Shown: piece after piece, positions 54,357 through 62,231 of the stretch
How positions within the stretch are numbered: position 1 is the first letter of the stretch
Layout of the letters: each line of letters opens with the position of its first letter
Assembly (NCBI RefSeq): GCF_000373905.1
Contig: NZ_KB892705.1
Coordinates: forward strand, 1,691,909-1,755,908
From: Mycobacterium sp. 155
GTDB taxonomy: Bacteria > Actinomycetota > Actinomycetes > Mycobacteriales > Mycobacteriaceae
Reading direction: 5' to 3'
DNA length: 64,000 nt
The notes under the pieces: generated by a model
Databases searched by the model: none
What the model saw: only the letters and a program-made list of their open reading frames with translations
What the model was told of the DNA's origin: nothing
Made by a program: the position numbers and the translations under genes

Positions 54357-54893
54357 CTACTTCGGCGTCTGGTAGTACTCGCGTTCGGAGACCCCGGCGA
54401 GCGGCGCCACGTACATCCAGGGGATGGTGCCGACCAAGCGGTTCAATGTGGCCACCGCGTCGTTGTAGTACTGGCGGGCAAAGGCCAGCTTGTTCTCTGT
54501 ATCGGTCAGGTTCTTCTGCAGGTCCAGAAAGTTGTTCGACGAGTTGAGCTGCGGGTAGGACGTGCCCAGCGCCAACACGCCTGCCAGGGCGCTGTCCAGA
54601 TTCTGCTCGGCCGCGCTGCGCTGGGCGACCGACTTGCCTCCGGTCGCCGAGGTCAGGGCGGCCCGCGCAGCGCTCACCCGGTCAAGGATCGCCTGCTCAT
54701 GCACGGCGAAGCTCTGCACGGTGTGCACCAGGGCCGGGATAAGCGCGGCACGACGGGTCAGTTCGACGTCGATCCCGCTGAGCGCCTCGGACACGGCGAT
54801 ATCCGCTGTACGAATCTTGTTGTAGCCCACCACAAAACCGAACAACACGAGCACAGCGAGCACCAGCACCGCGACCAGCACCACCGTCACCAT
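54357..54893 (-). CDS. lemA: LemA family protein
   Basis: A 178-residue protein with an N-terminal outside-facing anchor helix (VTVVLVAVLVLAVLVLFGFV) and a coiled-coil LemA domain: YNKIRTADIAVSEALSGIDV, RRAALIPALVHTVQSFAVHE and LDLQKNLTDTENKLAFARQY, which is the family signature. ATG 54893 overlaps the 3' end of the DUF2207 gene by 7 bases, so the longer apparent frame upstream is not used. LemA and DUF2207/TPM-type proteins often travel together; the role is unknown. Confidence 0.93.
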   Translation of the reverse strand: MVTVVLVAVLVLAVLVLFGFVVGYNKIRTADIAVSEALSGIDVELTRRAALIPALVHTVQSFAVHEQAILDRVSAARAALTSATGGKSVAQRSAAEQNLDSALAGVLALGTSYPQLNSSNNFLDLQKNLTDTENKLAFARQYYNDAVATLNRLVGTIPWMYVAPLAGVSEREYYQTPK

Positions 54894-56695
54894 GAACCTC
54901 CGCCTCCGCCTCCACCACCGCCGCCTCCACCACCGCTGGACCCTCCGCCGCTCGAGGACGACGACGACGATGACTGCGATGCGGTGTAGGCACCGATCGA
55001 TGACGACAGCGCCGAATCGAAACTGTCGAAGCCTGATCCGCCGGATCCGTCGGCGACACCCCAACTGCTATTCGACGACGCGTGGTACCAATCCGGTTGC
55101 GGGGCAACCGTACCCGTGACGTCCTGATACTTCTTGGCCCACAGTGCCGCGGTCCCAGCAGCCACCGCGAAAGGGATGTAGGCGGTGTAGAGATCCTTGC
55201 GCGCAGCGAAATCGAACCGGGTCTCGGCCGAATCCGTGGACAACAGCCGATGGAATCCGCCCACCCGCGACCAGAGTTCACGTCCCGCGGGGGTGCGCCG
55301 GGTGCCCACCCCGGCGCGCCACGAGCGTGCCGTGAGGACGAAGAACACTGCGAACGGCAGACCCCACATGGTCGCGGTGGCGCCGAACCACACCAGGAAT
55401 CCGCACAGCGCCGCGACCAATGCCACGGCGTTGGCGACGCGTAGCCACAGTTCCGCGCGCTGCCTGACCAAAAGCCCACTGTCGAAGGCCCACCTACGTA
55501 CGGCGGTGGCCAGGTCGGTCTTGGCCTTGTTGAGTTTCTCGCCGGAGCTCACCGACTTTTTGGCACGGAACTCGGCGCCGGTGTAGTTGACCTTGAGCGC
55601 GGACGCCACTGCGGACCCGACGGGGTCGACGTTGGCCCACGCCGCGTGGTTGACCAGGCCGCGGATCATCCATTGGTCGGCGTTGACCTGCCGCAACTCA
55701 ACCAGGCCGCGCTCGGCGAGATAGAACAGCGTCGCCGTCAGCGCGCTCTTGGGAACCGCTTCGGTGCGAATGTATTCGGCCTGTACGGGCCCGATCCCTT
55801 CCGGTGGTGCGTACTGCAGCGGGAAGCCGGGCGGCGGCTCATCGGTGCGGCGCGTCCAGAAGAACCCGGCCAGGCCGAGCGCCACCGTCAGTGCTGCCAC
55901 CCAGATCACCCCGGATACGGACCGGCCCAGCACCCGGTCCCAGGTGTACGGCCACGGCAGGGTGACCTGCGGCGGAGTGGGCACGTCGACACCGGCGCGC
56001 AGCGTGACCGGGGTGTGCGGATCGAGGTCGGCAGCGGTGAGCCGAACGGTGTCACCCGAGGTGGTCAGCGCCTCGCAGGCACGGCCGACGCCGTAGCCGA
56101 CGCTGCACTGCGCGCCGGTGGCCGCGGCCGGCAGCGTGAGCCTGACCGTGACGCGGTCGATCCGGTTGTTCCAGGCGGGGGCGACGACATTCCAGTAGAA
56201 CGCGGACGCGGAATTCGGCTCACCGACGGATCCTGCGAATCGTCGGTCGGCGCCGATGCGCCCAGGGTCCAGCACACCGTCGATGGTGTAGCGGATCTCG
56301 AACACGTGGCTGCCGTAGTCCAGGGTGCGGTCCGGATCGCCGATCTTGGCCACCGCGAACCGACCGCCGTCCTCGTCGAGCAGCCGATACTCCGCCGGTG
56401 CCCCATCGAGCCGGATCGAGGTGACGGTCGGTGGCTGACGCAGCCGGGGGTTGTTCGGGTTGGCCACATCCCAATACCGGAAGAGTCCGTGGCGTCCGCT
56501 CGGGAAATTCGCCGTGATGGTCTCGACGGCGGTGAGCTGCCCGTCGGCGCCGATTGAAAGATCCGCCGCGTAGTCGGTGATGACCACCGGGTCGTCAGTT
56601 GCGGCCGCGCCACCGCCGCTGGGCCAGAACGTCGGCCACAGCAGTCCAAACACGATGAGCGCCAACGTGAGCGACCAGGCCAGAACCCGACGCAT
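54887..56695 (-). CDS. DUF2207-type membrane protein with poly-Ser/Gly tail
   Basis: A 602-residue exported membrane protein: N-terminal signal or anchor (VLAWSLTLALIVFGLLWPTF), a large extracytoplasmic beta-domain (ITDYAADLSIGADGQL, ETITANFPSGRHGLFRYWDV) as in DUF2207, a transmembrane helix (VSGVIWVAALTVALGLAGFF), a cytoplasmic part and two further helices (about residues 425-465), then YTAYIPFAVAAGTAALWAKK. The C-terminus is eight consecutive serines, then glycines, including a run of 13, ending SW. ATG 56695 with GGAGGCGTA before it is taken over an ATG seven codons upstream. The displaced priA 3' end lies 46 bases upstream. Confidence 0.88.
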   Translation of the reverse strand: MRRVLAWSLTLALIVFGLLWPTFWPSGGGAAATDDPVVITDYAADLSIGADGQLTAVETITANFPSGRHGLFRYWDVANPNNPRLRQPPTVTSIRLDGAPAEYRLLDEDGGRFAVAKIGDPDRTLDYGSHVFEIRYTIDGVLDPGRIGADRRFAGSVGEPNSASAFYWNVVAPAWNNRIDRVTVRLTLPAAATGAQCSVGYGVGRACEALTTSGDTVRLTAADLDPHTPVTLRAGVDVPTPPQVTLPWPYTWDRVLGRSVSGVIWVAALTVALGLAGFFWTRRTDEPPPGFPLQYAPPEGIGPVQAEYIRTEAVPKSALTATLFYLAERGLVELRQVNADQWMIRGLVNHAAWANVDPVGSAVASALKVNYTGAEFRAKKSVSSGEKLNKAKTDLATAVRRWAFDSGLLVRQRAELWLRVANAVALVAALCGFLVWFGATATMWGLPFAVFFVLTARSWRAGVGTRRTPAGRELWSRVGGFHRLLSTDSAETRFDFAARKDLYTAYIPFAVAAGTAALWAKKYQDVTGTVAPQPDWYHASSNSSWGVADGSGGSGFDSFDSALSSSIGAYTASQSSSSSSSSGGGSSGGGGGGGGGGGGGSW

Positions 56696-56740
56696 TACGC
56701 CTCCCGTCCGGCGCACCGATGTGCTGGCGCGATGTCCCGC

Positions 56741-56782
56741 CTACCCTATGTGCATCGGGTCGATTTGGATACGCACCCTACC
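56741..56782 (-). pseudogene. priA: Displaced 3' end of priA (old C-terminus and stop)
   Basis: Reading minus from 56782, the frame gives GRVRIQIDPMHIG and a TAG stop at 56741-56743. The present PriA ends SRVQIDSLHIG. The similarity in sequence, frame and stop position shows this is the former tail of priA, cut off when the element inserted. Confidence 0.75.
56748..56769 (+). other. attL: left junction repeat
   Basis: 22-base sequence matching the priA 3' end at 60124-60145 with two mismatches; core GTCGATTTGGA at 56759-56769. The crossover should lie in this core. The 397-base gap from 56696 to 57092 holds this site, the displaced priA tail, candidate integrase arm sites and the excisionase promoter, and no other gene. 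Confidence 0.75.
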
Positions 56783-56846
56783 ATTTAGCACTTTGACCTG
56801 CATTAATAGACGGTTTCGGCTTGGTGGGCGGACCTTCTACCCTTCC

Positions 56847-56857
56847 GCTACCCATCC
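56847..56857 (+). repeat. Candidate arm-type integrase site (left)
   Basis: GCTACCCATCC here is repeated exactly at 60003-60013 near the right end, with CTACCC or CCTACCCC also found shortly before each copy. A related GCTACCCCCT is at 57031-57040. Repeats placed inside each end of an element fit integrase or excisionase arm sites. Confidence 0.4.
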
Positions 56858-57092
56858 GTGTTCGCTTTGCTCCTGCCCGATCGGTTAGCCACCCGGCCCC
56901 CGGCGAGTCCCTGCGCACATCACGCATTTTCACGCATTCTGCTATTCTCGAATTGTTCGGCCTAGCCCGCCGGAATTGCGCCACGGTAAGCGCCGAATTC
57001 AGCACGCAGGTATTCAAATTACCTGAGAACGCTACCCCCTAGAGCGTTGGCTATCCAATCGATCACGCCAACATTCGAAGGGTTTAAAGATT

Positions 57093-57296
57093 ATGCGGAA
57101 GAATCAACCTGCACAACAGGTTTCAAAGCGCCAGCTCATTTCCACCAAACAAGCCGCCGAACAGCTCAACGTCTCCCCCAACACGGTCAGAGCATTGATT
57201 GCCAACGGTCGGTTCGCCGGCTACAAAGGAGGCCGCTTGGTCAAGGTGGACGCAAACGAGGTTGAACGCTACATCGACCGAATCGCGACCAAATAG
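57093..57296 (+). CDS. xis: Excisionase-like HTH protein (recombination directionality factor)
   Basis: A 67-residue basic protein with a MerR/HTH_17-type DNA-binding domain: LISTKQAAEQLNVSPNTVRA, LIANGRFAGYKGGRLVKVDA and a final helix NEVERYIDRIATK. This is the usual form of small excisionases in actinobacterial integrative elements. It lies at the left end next to attL and points inward, away from the island's left edge. It could still bind DNA, but its integrase partner is broken. Confidence 0.75.
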   Translation: MRKNQPAQQVSKRQLISTKQAAEQLNVSPNTVRALIANGRFAGYKGGRLVKVDANEVERYIDRIATK

Positions 57297-57303
57297 GCGC
57301 GCA

Positions 57304-58469
57304 TTACCGAAGGTCTGAGCCACTCCGATTACCTTTGGGGCATCTACGAAGCTTTTCATGATAAGCATTCGCTAACGCTTCACGAACCTTCTTCTCGAAT
57401 TCCTTGCGACCCTCCTCTGTCGCAATATAAGCAAGGAATCTATGGCTTGTCGGGTCAGCTTCAATAGCCTCCGCTGTGCGTGGTCTCGATTCACTCTGGG
57501 GCCAGTTCGCTAGCTCAACTTGGTGCACAAGCCTTGGAAGTTCAAGGATGAATAGATGTGCTGCATCACGAAGGACGTTGTAGCGGCGCCCACGTTCAGC
57601 GGTAAATACGTTCCCAATTTCCAACAACAATTCGGTTCGTTCCGTATTATTCGTATAGATGTAGGAATTCAACGTCTCCACGGCGTCCGAAATATTATCG
57701 GCTGCGAGGGATAGCGTCGGAGTATATGTACGTATGTGGATAGCGTCCAGTAGATCTTGCAACGGATTGCCGGTGCCCGCCATCCACTTTTGTAGACCCG
57801 AATCGGATTCATCGCCGATCCACTTAAGCCCTTGTTCTAGCCGCTGAAGCCTCACGTATTGATCAAGTACGCGCCACGCACTTTGCAGTTGGGCCCATTC
57901 TTTCTCAGTATCATGGCCAATTGGCTCCATTACATCGTTTATCGCAACCCTCAGTTTCCCTGCCGCAACTCTCATATACTCAACTTTATCGCCAAGCTGT
58001 AGGCCGTATTCGTCATCAAATTCCACAGACTCGCCGCGAACATGCTTCAAGTACTGTTCAACAGAACCGGATACTTCATCGTAAGCGTTTTTACATCACG
58101 GGCTTGCATTTGCACCAGTCTGAATCGCTCATTAGACGCAAACTTCAAGGAAAGATCGCGGAATGTATACCAAGCATTTTGGGATAATCTATTAACTCGA
58201 TCAAGCGTCGCTTACTCTTCACGCTGAGCGGTCATGGTCGCTAATGCGACCAAAGCAAATGGAACACCAATAAGAAACCCAGTCAACCCCGCCCAGATGT
58301 TTGTTACGAAACCTAGATTCTGCGACCAATCATCTGGCGCGAAATCAGTGAATGCGCCAAATGCTACTGATATGAATCCCGCAACAACCATTCCTACTAG
58401 CAGGCGTTGCACCCAAAGGCCGTAGCTAAGGAATGACTTACTGATCGGCCACTCCTTGACATTGCTCAT
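57304..58469 (-). pseudogene. Two-TM membrane protein gene broken by a stop and a frameshift
   Basis: From ATG 58469 (overlapping the upstream gene's stop as ATGA) the frame encodes MSNVKEWPISKSFLSYGLWV, two membrane helices (LLVGMVVAGFISVAFGAF; IWAGLTGFLIGVPFALVALA) and stops at TAA 58212-58214 after QREE. Reading on in the same frame gives sensible protein (ATLDRVNRLSQNAWYTFRDL, SLKFASNERFRLVQMQARDV) until about 58082, where a missing base shifts the frame. The rest continues as YDEVSGSVEQYLKHVRGESV and on to the stop at 57304. The A5 run at 58087-58091, or the bases after it, is the likely indel site. Intact it would be about 388 residues: a two-helix anchor and an all-helical cytoplasmic domain. 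Family unknown. Confidence 0.75.
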
Positions 58470-59362
58470 TTTCGAAATCCGATCGAGGCTAAAGCGCGCA
58501 AGGCCCACCCCTTCAGTTTGAACCATTTCAAGCCCAGCCGATATCGACGGGTACCCTTCAAAGGCGGGCGCACCGCTGACGCCAACTTCACTTCCGATTC
58601 ATCAATTGCGAGGAAAGCGCCAGTCTCTGTATGAATAAGTTCAGGAGACGCGACCGTCAAGGTATTCACAGTGATGCCAGATGCATCAATTGGTTCACCT
58701 TCACCCGAATGATCGTGCGCGAATACACCGCTTCCCCTATCGGCATATGAGAAATCTTCGTAAAACTGGCCCGCACCCGCTTGATTATGGGACAGCCAGT
58801 AGAACTGCATCGCGCCAGCTTCCCGAAGGTTGTAATGCTGCACATACCCATGTCGCAATCGTATTGCGACCCACAAATGCTCTCCCCCATAACCAATACC
58901 GCGCTTAGGGAACTTATCTTTTCCAAGCCTGATTTTCAGCATATTGAATGTCAGCCGCTTTGTGTTGTAATGCATCCGTGGATTGGTGACAGTAATCGAG
59001 TACGAAAACACGGCACGGTCACGAATCTCAATAATCACCCAGGCTCCCGCAAGGCGGTAGGTTCTCGTCTCGTTGCCGCCACGTTGACCGACGAATTGCG
59101 CCACACCGAACAGTGATTCGACGTACTCGACTGAGCTTCCGCAAGCCAGTTGATCCAAGAGCTTCGCTTGTGCCCTGCGACGGCCCAACCACACAGCCAG
59201 CGGGTTCAACACAAATTTGATCGCCGCCCACGCAATACCTGCAAGGACCGTCACGCCGACGGTTGCGCTAACAACGCTGTCCCAGTGCGACCAATCCAAG
59301 GCCTTCAACCACTCCACCAACCACGACACGCAACGAATCATCGCAGCGCGTAGCGCCAACAT
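58466..59362 (-). CDS. Membrane-anchored cargo protein, ETEC_3214-like
   Basis: A 298-residue protein with one N-terminal membrane helix (SVVSATVGVTVLAGIAWAAI), then a soluble domain starting LLDQLACGSSVEYVESLFGV and passing through AGAWVIIEIRDRAVFSYSIT. This order (helix, a G-x-x-x-x-Y-x-x-x-x-LG segment, and strands with a FSVT-like motif) resembles proteins labelled ETEC_3214 domain; that is a recollection of the pattern and not a search result. An alternative start, ATG 59341, overlaps the integrase-fragment stop as ATGA. The 3' end is coupled to the broken two-TM gene, so the two acted as a pair. Its base composition is lower in G+C than its core neighbours. Confidence 0.6.
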   Translation of the reverse strand: MLALRAAMIRCVSWLVEWLKALDWSHWDSVVSATVGVTVLAGIAWAAIKFVLNPLAVWLGRRRAQAKLLDQLACGSSVEYVESLFGVAQFVGQRGGNETRTYRLAGAWVIIEIRDRAVFSYSITVTNPRMHYNTKRLTFNMLKIRLGKDKFPKRGIGYGGEHLWVAIRLRHGYVQHYNLREAGAMQFYWLSHNQAGAGQFYEDFSYADRGSGVFAHDHSGEGEPIDASGITVNTLTVASPELIHTETGAFLAIDESEVKLASAVRPPLKGTRRYRLGLKWFKLKGWALRALASIGFRK

Positions 59363-59859
59363 AGTGAACCGCCCCGAGTTTGATGCACGTGATTATTGGT
59401 GTGCAGCCTCTGATTGGGCTGTGCGTTGCGTGTGGGGTACTCAGTGCCCAAACTTGCAAACCAATCCCGCACAGCCTCAGTTGACATGTCTTTGACGGCT
59501 ACGTGTTCGAATGCCGGAACGATCAGCTTGTCCCACTTGTCCTGATACAGATCGCGGCTTGTGTCTTTGAGCTTGCGCTGTGCGATCACCTTGGAACCGT
59601 ATTCGATGAACCCCAGGGCCTTAGCTTTCTTTTCGTTCTCGCGTTCCTCGACAGTGCGCCACCGTTCGCCGGTTCCCTCGCAGCGATCAATGTAGATCTT
59701 CTCATTCAAAAGCCAAGCCTCAGCGCTCATCTTGTCGGTAAAGATGCGCGGTGCGTAGTGCCTGCGACCATCCGGCCCGTTGAAACTTGCCTGAAAGCTA
59801 GGCCGTTTCGTCGGTTGCTTTTTGATCGAGCCCCACGCTCTGTGACCTTTTTTCGCCAT
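59338..59859 (-). pseudogene. int: Truncated tyrosine integrase (N-terminal part only)
   Basis: ATG 59859 has GGAGAAGG upstream. The 173 residues contain the N-terminal arm-binding region (MAKKGHRAWGSIKKQ, RPSFQASFNGPDGRRHYAPR) and the core-binding helices (KLKDTSRDLYQDKWDKLIVP, VKDMSTEAVRDWFASLG). After EYPTRNAQ the sequence stops looking like an integrase and ends about 26 residues later. The catalytic domain with the R-HxxR-Y residues is absent anywhere downstream, so it was probably lost in a deletion that joined it to the cargo gene. Recombinase activity is not expected. Confidence 0.8.
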
Positions 59860-60002
59860 GTTGACCTTCTCCAATCCAGTTGTGACCCTTGTGAACTGAA
59901 TTGAGCAAACGAATCGTGAGGGATTCAACGCTGGCGCAGAGCTTTTCATACTGAGGGCGAAAATTGCCCCCGACCTGTATGTTTGCTGAAACCTACCCCT
60001 TA

Positions 60003-60013
60003 GCTACCCATCC
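60003..60013 (+). repeat. Candidate arm-type integrase site (right)
   Basis: Second exact copy of GCTACCCATCC, in the same orientation as 56847-56857, within the gene-free stretch between the integrase start and the priA stop (59860-60116). Confidence 0.4.
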
Positions 60014-60116
60014 AGCCTGCGCGAAACCGCTTTTCTCGCGCAACCTGAGTGCACTCCTTGGCAGGCGAAACTGATTGTGCCCCAACGGATATGCAGGTCA
60101 GAGTTTGTTTGCTGGA

Positions 60117-62117
60117 TCAGCCGATGTGCAACGAGTCGATTTGGACGCGGGATGGTTCCTGCTCGCGTCGCGCGCTGAGCACGGCCGTCGCGCGGCGCAG
60201 CGCGGCCGACAGCGCCAGCCCATCGTCGCGTGGCACGCGGACCAGCATGCGGGTCACGTCGGCATCCGGGTCGACTCCAGGCGGTCGCCGCGCACCCGGG
60301 GGCAACTCGACCGGCCCGAGCAGTTCGGCCGAATCGGGCAGTTGTGCGGAGTCCAACAGCGCGGTCACCGCCGGCCCGGTGCCGTCGACCGCGGCCATGT
60401 GCACCGCGGGCGGCAGCCCCACCTCACTGCGGGCATCGAGTTCGGCATCGGCCTGGCCGACGGGGTCCCAGCGGATCAGGGCCTGCACGGTGGGTATCGT
60501 CGCCTCGGCCACCACCGCGACCGCGCCACCGTCGCTGCGTGGGCGCACAAGGGCAGCAGCCGCCATCCACCGCCGCAGGGTGTCTTCGGCGGCACGCAGG
60601 TCCTGCCGGCCCAGCAGCGCCCAGCCGTCGAGCAACAGCGCGGCGCCGTAGCCCCCTTCGGCGACCGGTTCGGCGCCCGGCGTCGAGACCACCAGCGCCG
60701 GCCCGCCACCGACAGCGGCCACCACGTCGTCACCACTGGAGGTGATCACGCTGACGCCCGGGAACGCCCGTCCGAGTTCCTCGGCGGTGCGGCGGGCACC
60801 GACGACGACGGCGCGTACCGCGTCCGAACCGCAGCGCGCACACCGCAGTGCCGGTTCAGGTCGCCCGCACCACCGGCATTCGGCGGCCGCACTGTCGCGA
60901 TCGGGCAGGGCCATCGGGCCTGTGCAGTGCCGGCACCGGGCGATCGTGCGGCAGCGCGCACAAGCCAGCGCCGGAACATAGCCGCGGCGGGGCACTTGAA
61001 CCAGTACGGGGCGCTCCGCCTGCAATGCCGAACGAGCGGCCTGCAGCGCCATCGACGGCAGCCGTGCGGTCCGTGCGGCTGGATCGCGTTCCTGGGCGTA
61101 CCCGCTGTCTTCGATGGCCACGATCCGAGCCGCGGCCGACCGCACCACCGGCCGGGCGGCCACCAGGTCGTGAGCCCACCGGGTACGCACCAGGGCCTGA
61201 GCTTCCGCGGTGCGGGCGTAGCCGCCGATCATCGCTGCACAACGCAATTGGTGCGCGCGCAGCATCGCCACCTCGCGAGCGTGCGGGTAGGGTGCGCGCG
61301 GCTCGGCGAGGTTGTCATCGCCGTCGTCCCACACCAGTACCAGGCCGAGATCGCGGACCGGGGCGAACACCGCACTACGGGTGCCGATCACCAGCCGGGC
61401 GTCCCCGCGCAGCACCGATAGCCAGCGTCGGTACCGCTGCGCCGGGCCCAGCCCGGCCGACAACGCCGCCACGCGCGACGCCGGAACATGTTCGACCGCC
61501 GCCGCGTACAGCGCGTCGACGTCGCGCTGGTCGGGCATGACCGCCAGCACGCCCTGTCCGGCGCCGACCGCCACCGCCGCGGCTTCGGCCAGCCGCCGCG
61601 GCCAGTGTTCCCCGGGCAGCGCCTGCCACACGGCGCGGGCGGCCCGCCGGTCCTGCAATGCCATCAGGAACTGCTCGCCGCGCCCGTAACGCGCCCAGCC
61701 ACCGGTGTCGACGGCAGCCTCCGGCAGCGGATCTGGTTCGGCCGGTATCTGTTTTTCCACGGTGGCGTGGCGTGGCGGGACTGCCAGGCGCAGGACATCC
61801 GCACGCGTACCCGCGTAACGCGCCGCTACGGCGTCGACGAGCCGCCGGATCTCGGCGGTGAGCACTGTTTCCGGCGAGACCACGCGGTCCAGCCAGCCCA
61901 ACTTGCCGGTGTGATCGGTGTCCGAGCGCCGCTCCAGCACGAACGCGTCGACCAGCCGGCCGTTGAACCGCACCCGCACCCGCACCCCGGGCTGCGCATC
62001 GTCGGACTGCTCGGCCGCGACCAGATAGTCGAACTCACGGTCCAGGTGTGGCACTGACAGCATCGGCAGCACCCGCGCGATGGGCTCGTGCTCGGCGGCC
62101 TGCCGCGTCGTCGTCAC
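60117..62117 (-). CDS. priA: PriA-like primosomal protein N', helicase motifs degenerate
   Basis: A 666-residue PriA-family protein for replication restart. The zinc-binding region is intact: ACARCRTIARCRHCTGPMA followed by CRWCGRPEPALRCARCG. The expected Walker A is replaced by AVAVGAGQGVLAVMPDQ with no GKT, and the DEEH box by VLVWDDGDDN, so ATP-driven helicase activity is unlikely, as known for actinobacterial PriA. GTG 62117 is chosen because the longer frame runs into lipH. The last residues (SLHIG) are supplied by the right end of the integrated element; the older tail (PMHIG) lies at 56741-56782. Confidence 0.9.
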   Translation of the reverse strand: MTTTRQAAEHEPIARVLPMLSVPHLDREFDYLVAAEQSDDAQPGVRVRVRFNGRLVDAFVLERRSDTDHTGKLGWLDRVVSPETVLTAEIRRLVDAVAARYAGTRADVLRLAVPPRHATVEKQIPAEPDPLPEAAVDTGGWARYGRGEQFLMALQDRRAARAVWQALPGEHWPRRLAEAAAVAVGAGQGVLAVMPDQRDVDALYAAAVEHVPASRVAALSAGLGPAQRYRRWLSVLRGDARLVIGTRSAVFAPVRDLGLVLVWDDGDDNLAEPRAPYPHAREVAMLRAHQLRCAAMIGGYARTAEAQALVRTRWAHDLVAARPVVRSAAARIVAIEDSGYAQERDPAARTARLPSMALQAARSALQAERPVLVQVPRRGYVPALACARCRTIARCRHCTGPMALPDRDSAAAECRWCGRPEPALRCARCGSDAVRAVVVGARRTAEELGRAFPGVSVITSSGDDVVAAVGGGPALVVSTPGAEPVAEGGYGAALLLDGWALLGRQDLRAAEDTLRRWMAAAALVRPRSDGGAVAVVAEATIPTVQALIRWDPVGQADAELDARSEVGLPPAVHMAAVDGTGPAVTALLDSAQLPDSAELLGPVELPPGARRPPGVDPDADVTRMLVRVPRDDGLALSAALRRATAVLSARREQEPSRVQIDSLHIG
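60124..60145 (+). other. attR: right junction repeat inside the priA 3' end
   Basis: Counterpart of 56748-56769; encodes VQIDSLHI of PriA on the minus strand. The repeat keeps the priA frame and stop intact, so integration did not disable the gene. Confidence 0.75.
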
Positions 62118-62219
62118 GACGCCGATGTACCAGAACGCCCTGACATCCCGGCGAACAACCCGTAGCAGGCTCCGACCACCGCGGCGGCGGTCCACAGCCA
62201 TGCTGCGCACCGGTGTGCG

Positions 62220-62231
62220 TACGGTGACGGA
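62220..62231 (+). promoter_or_regulatory. -10-like TACGGT six bases before the lipH start
   Basis: TACGGT (62220-62225), six bases, then GTG 62232. No good Shine-Dalgarno exists, so a leaderless transcript is likely. Confidence 0.45.

Larger units (their letters stand above)
56748..60145. mobile_element. Decayed integrative element inserted at the 3' end of priA
   Basis: The element is bounded by direct repeats 56748-56769 and 60124-60145 (20 of 22 bases identical; 11-bp identical core GTCGATTTGGA), offset 3,376 bp. The right repeat is the live priA 3' end, the left one the displaced old end. Inside are an excisionase-like gene at the left, cargo genes on the minus strand, and a truncated tyrosine integrase at the right. 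Base composition is visibly less G+C-rich than around it (for example 28 G+C of 60 at 58081-58140). With the integrase catalytic half missing, the element should be immobile on its own. Confidence 0.8.

Noticed and set aside
58076..58095. Programmed ribosomal frameshift in the islet gene
   Set aside because: The sequence around the A5 run is not a canonical slippery heptamer, and an in-frame TAA 120 bases upstream already stops the ribosome.
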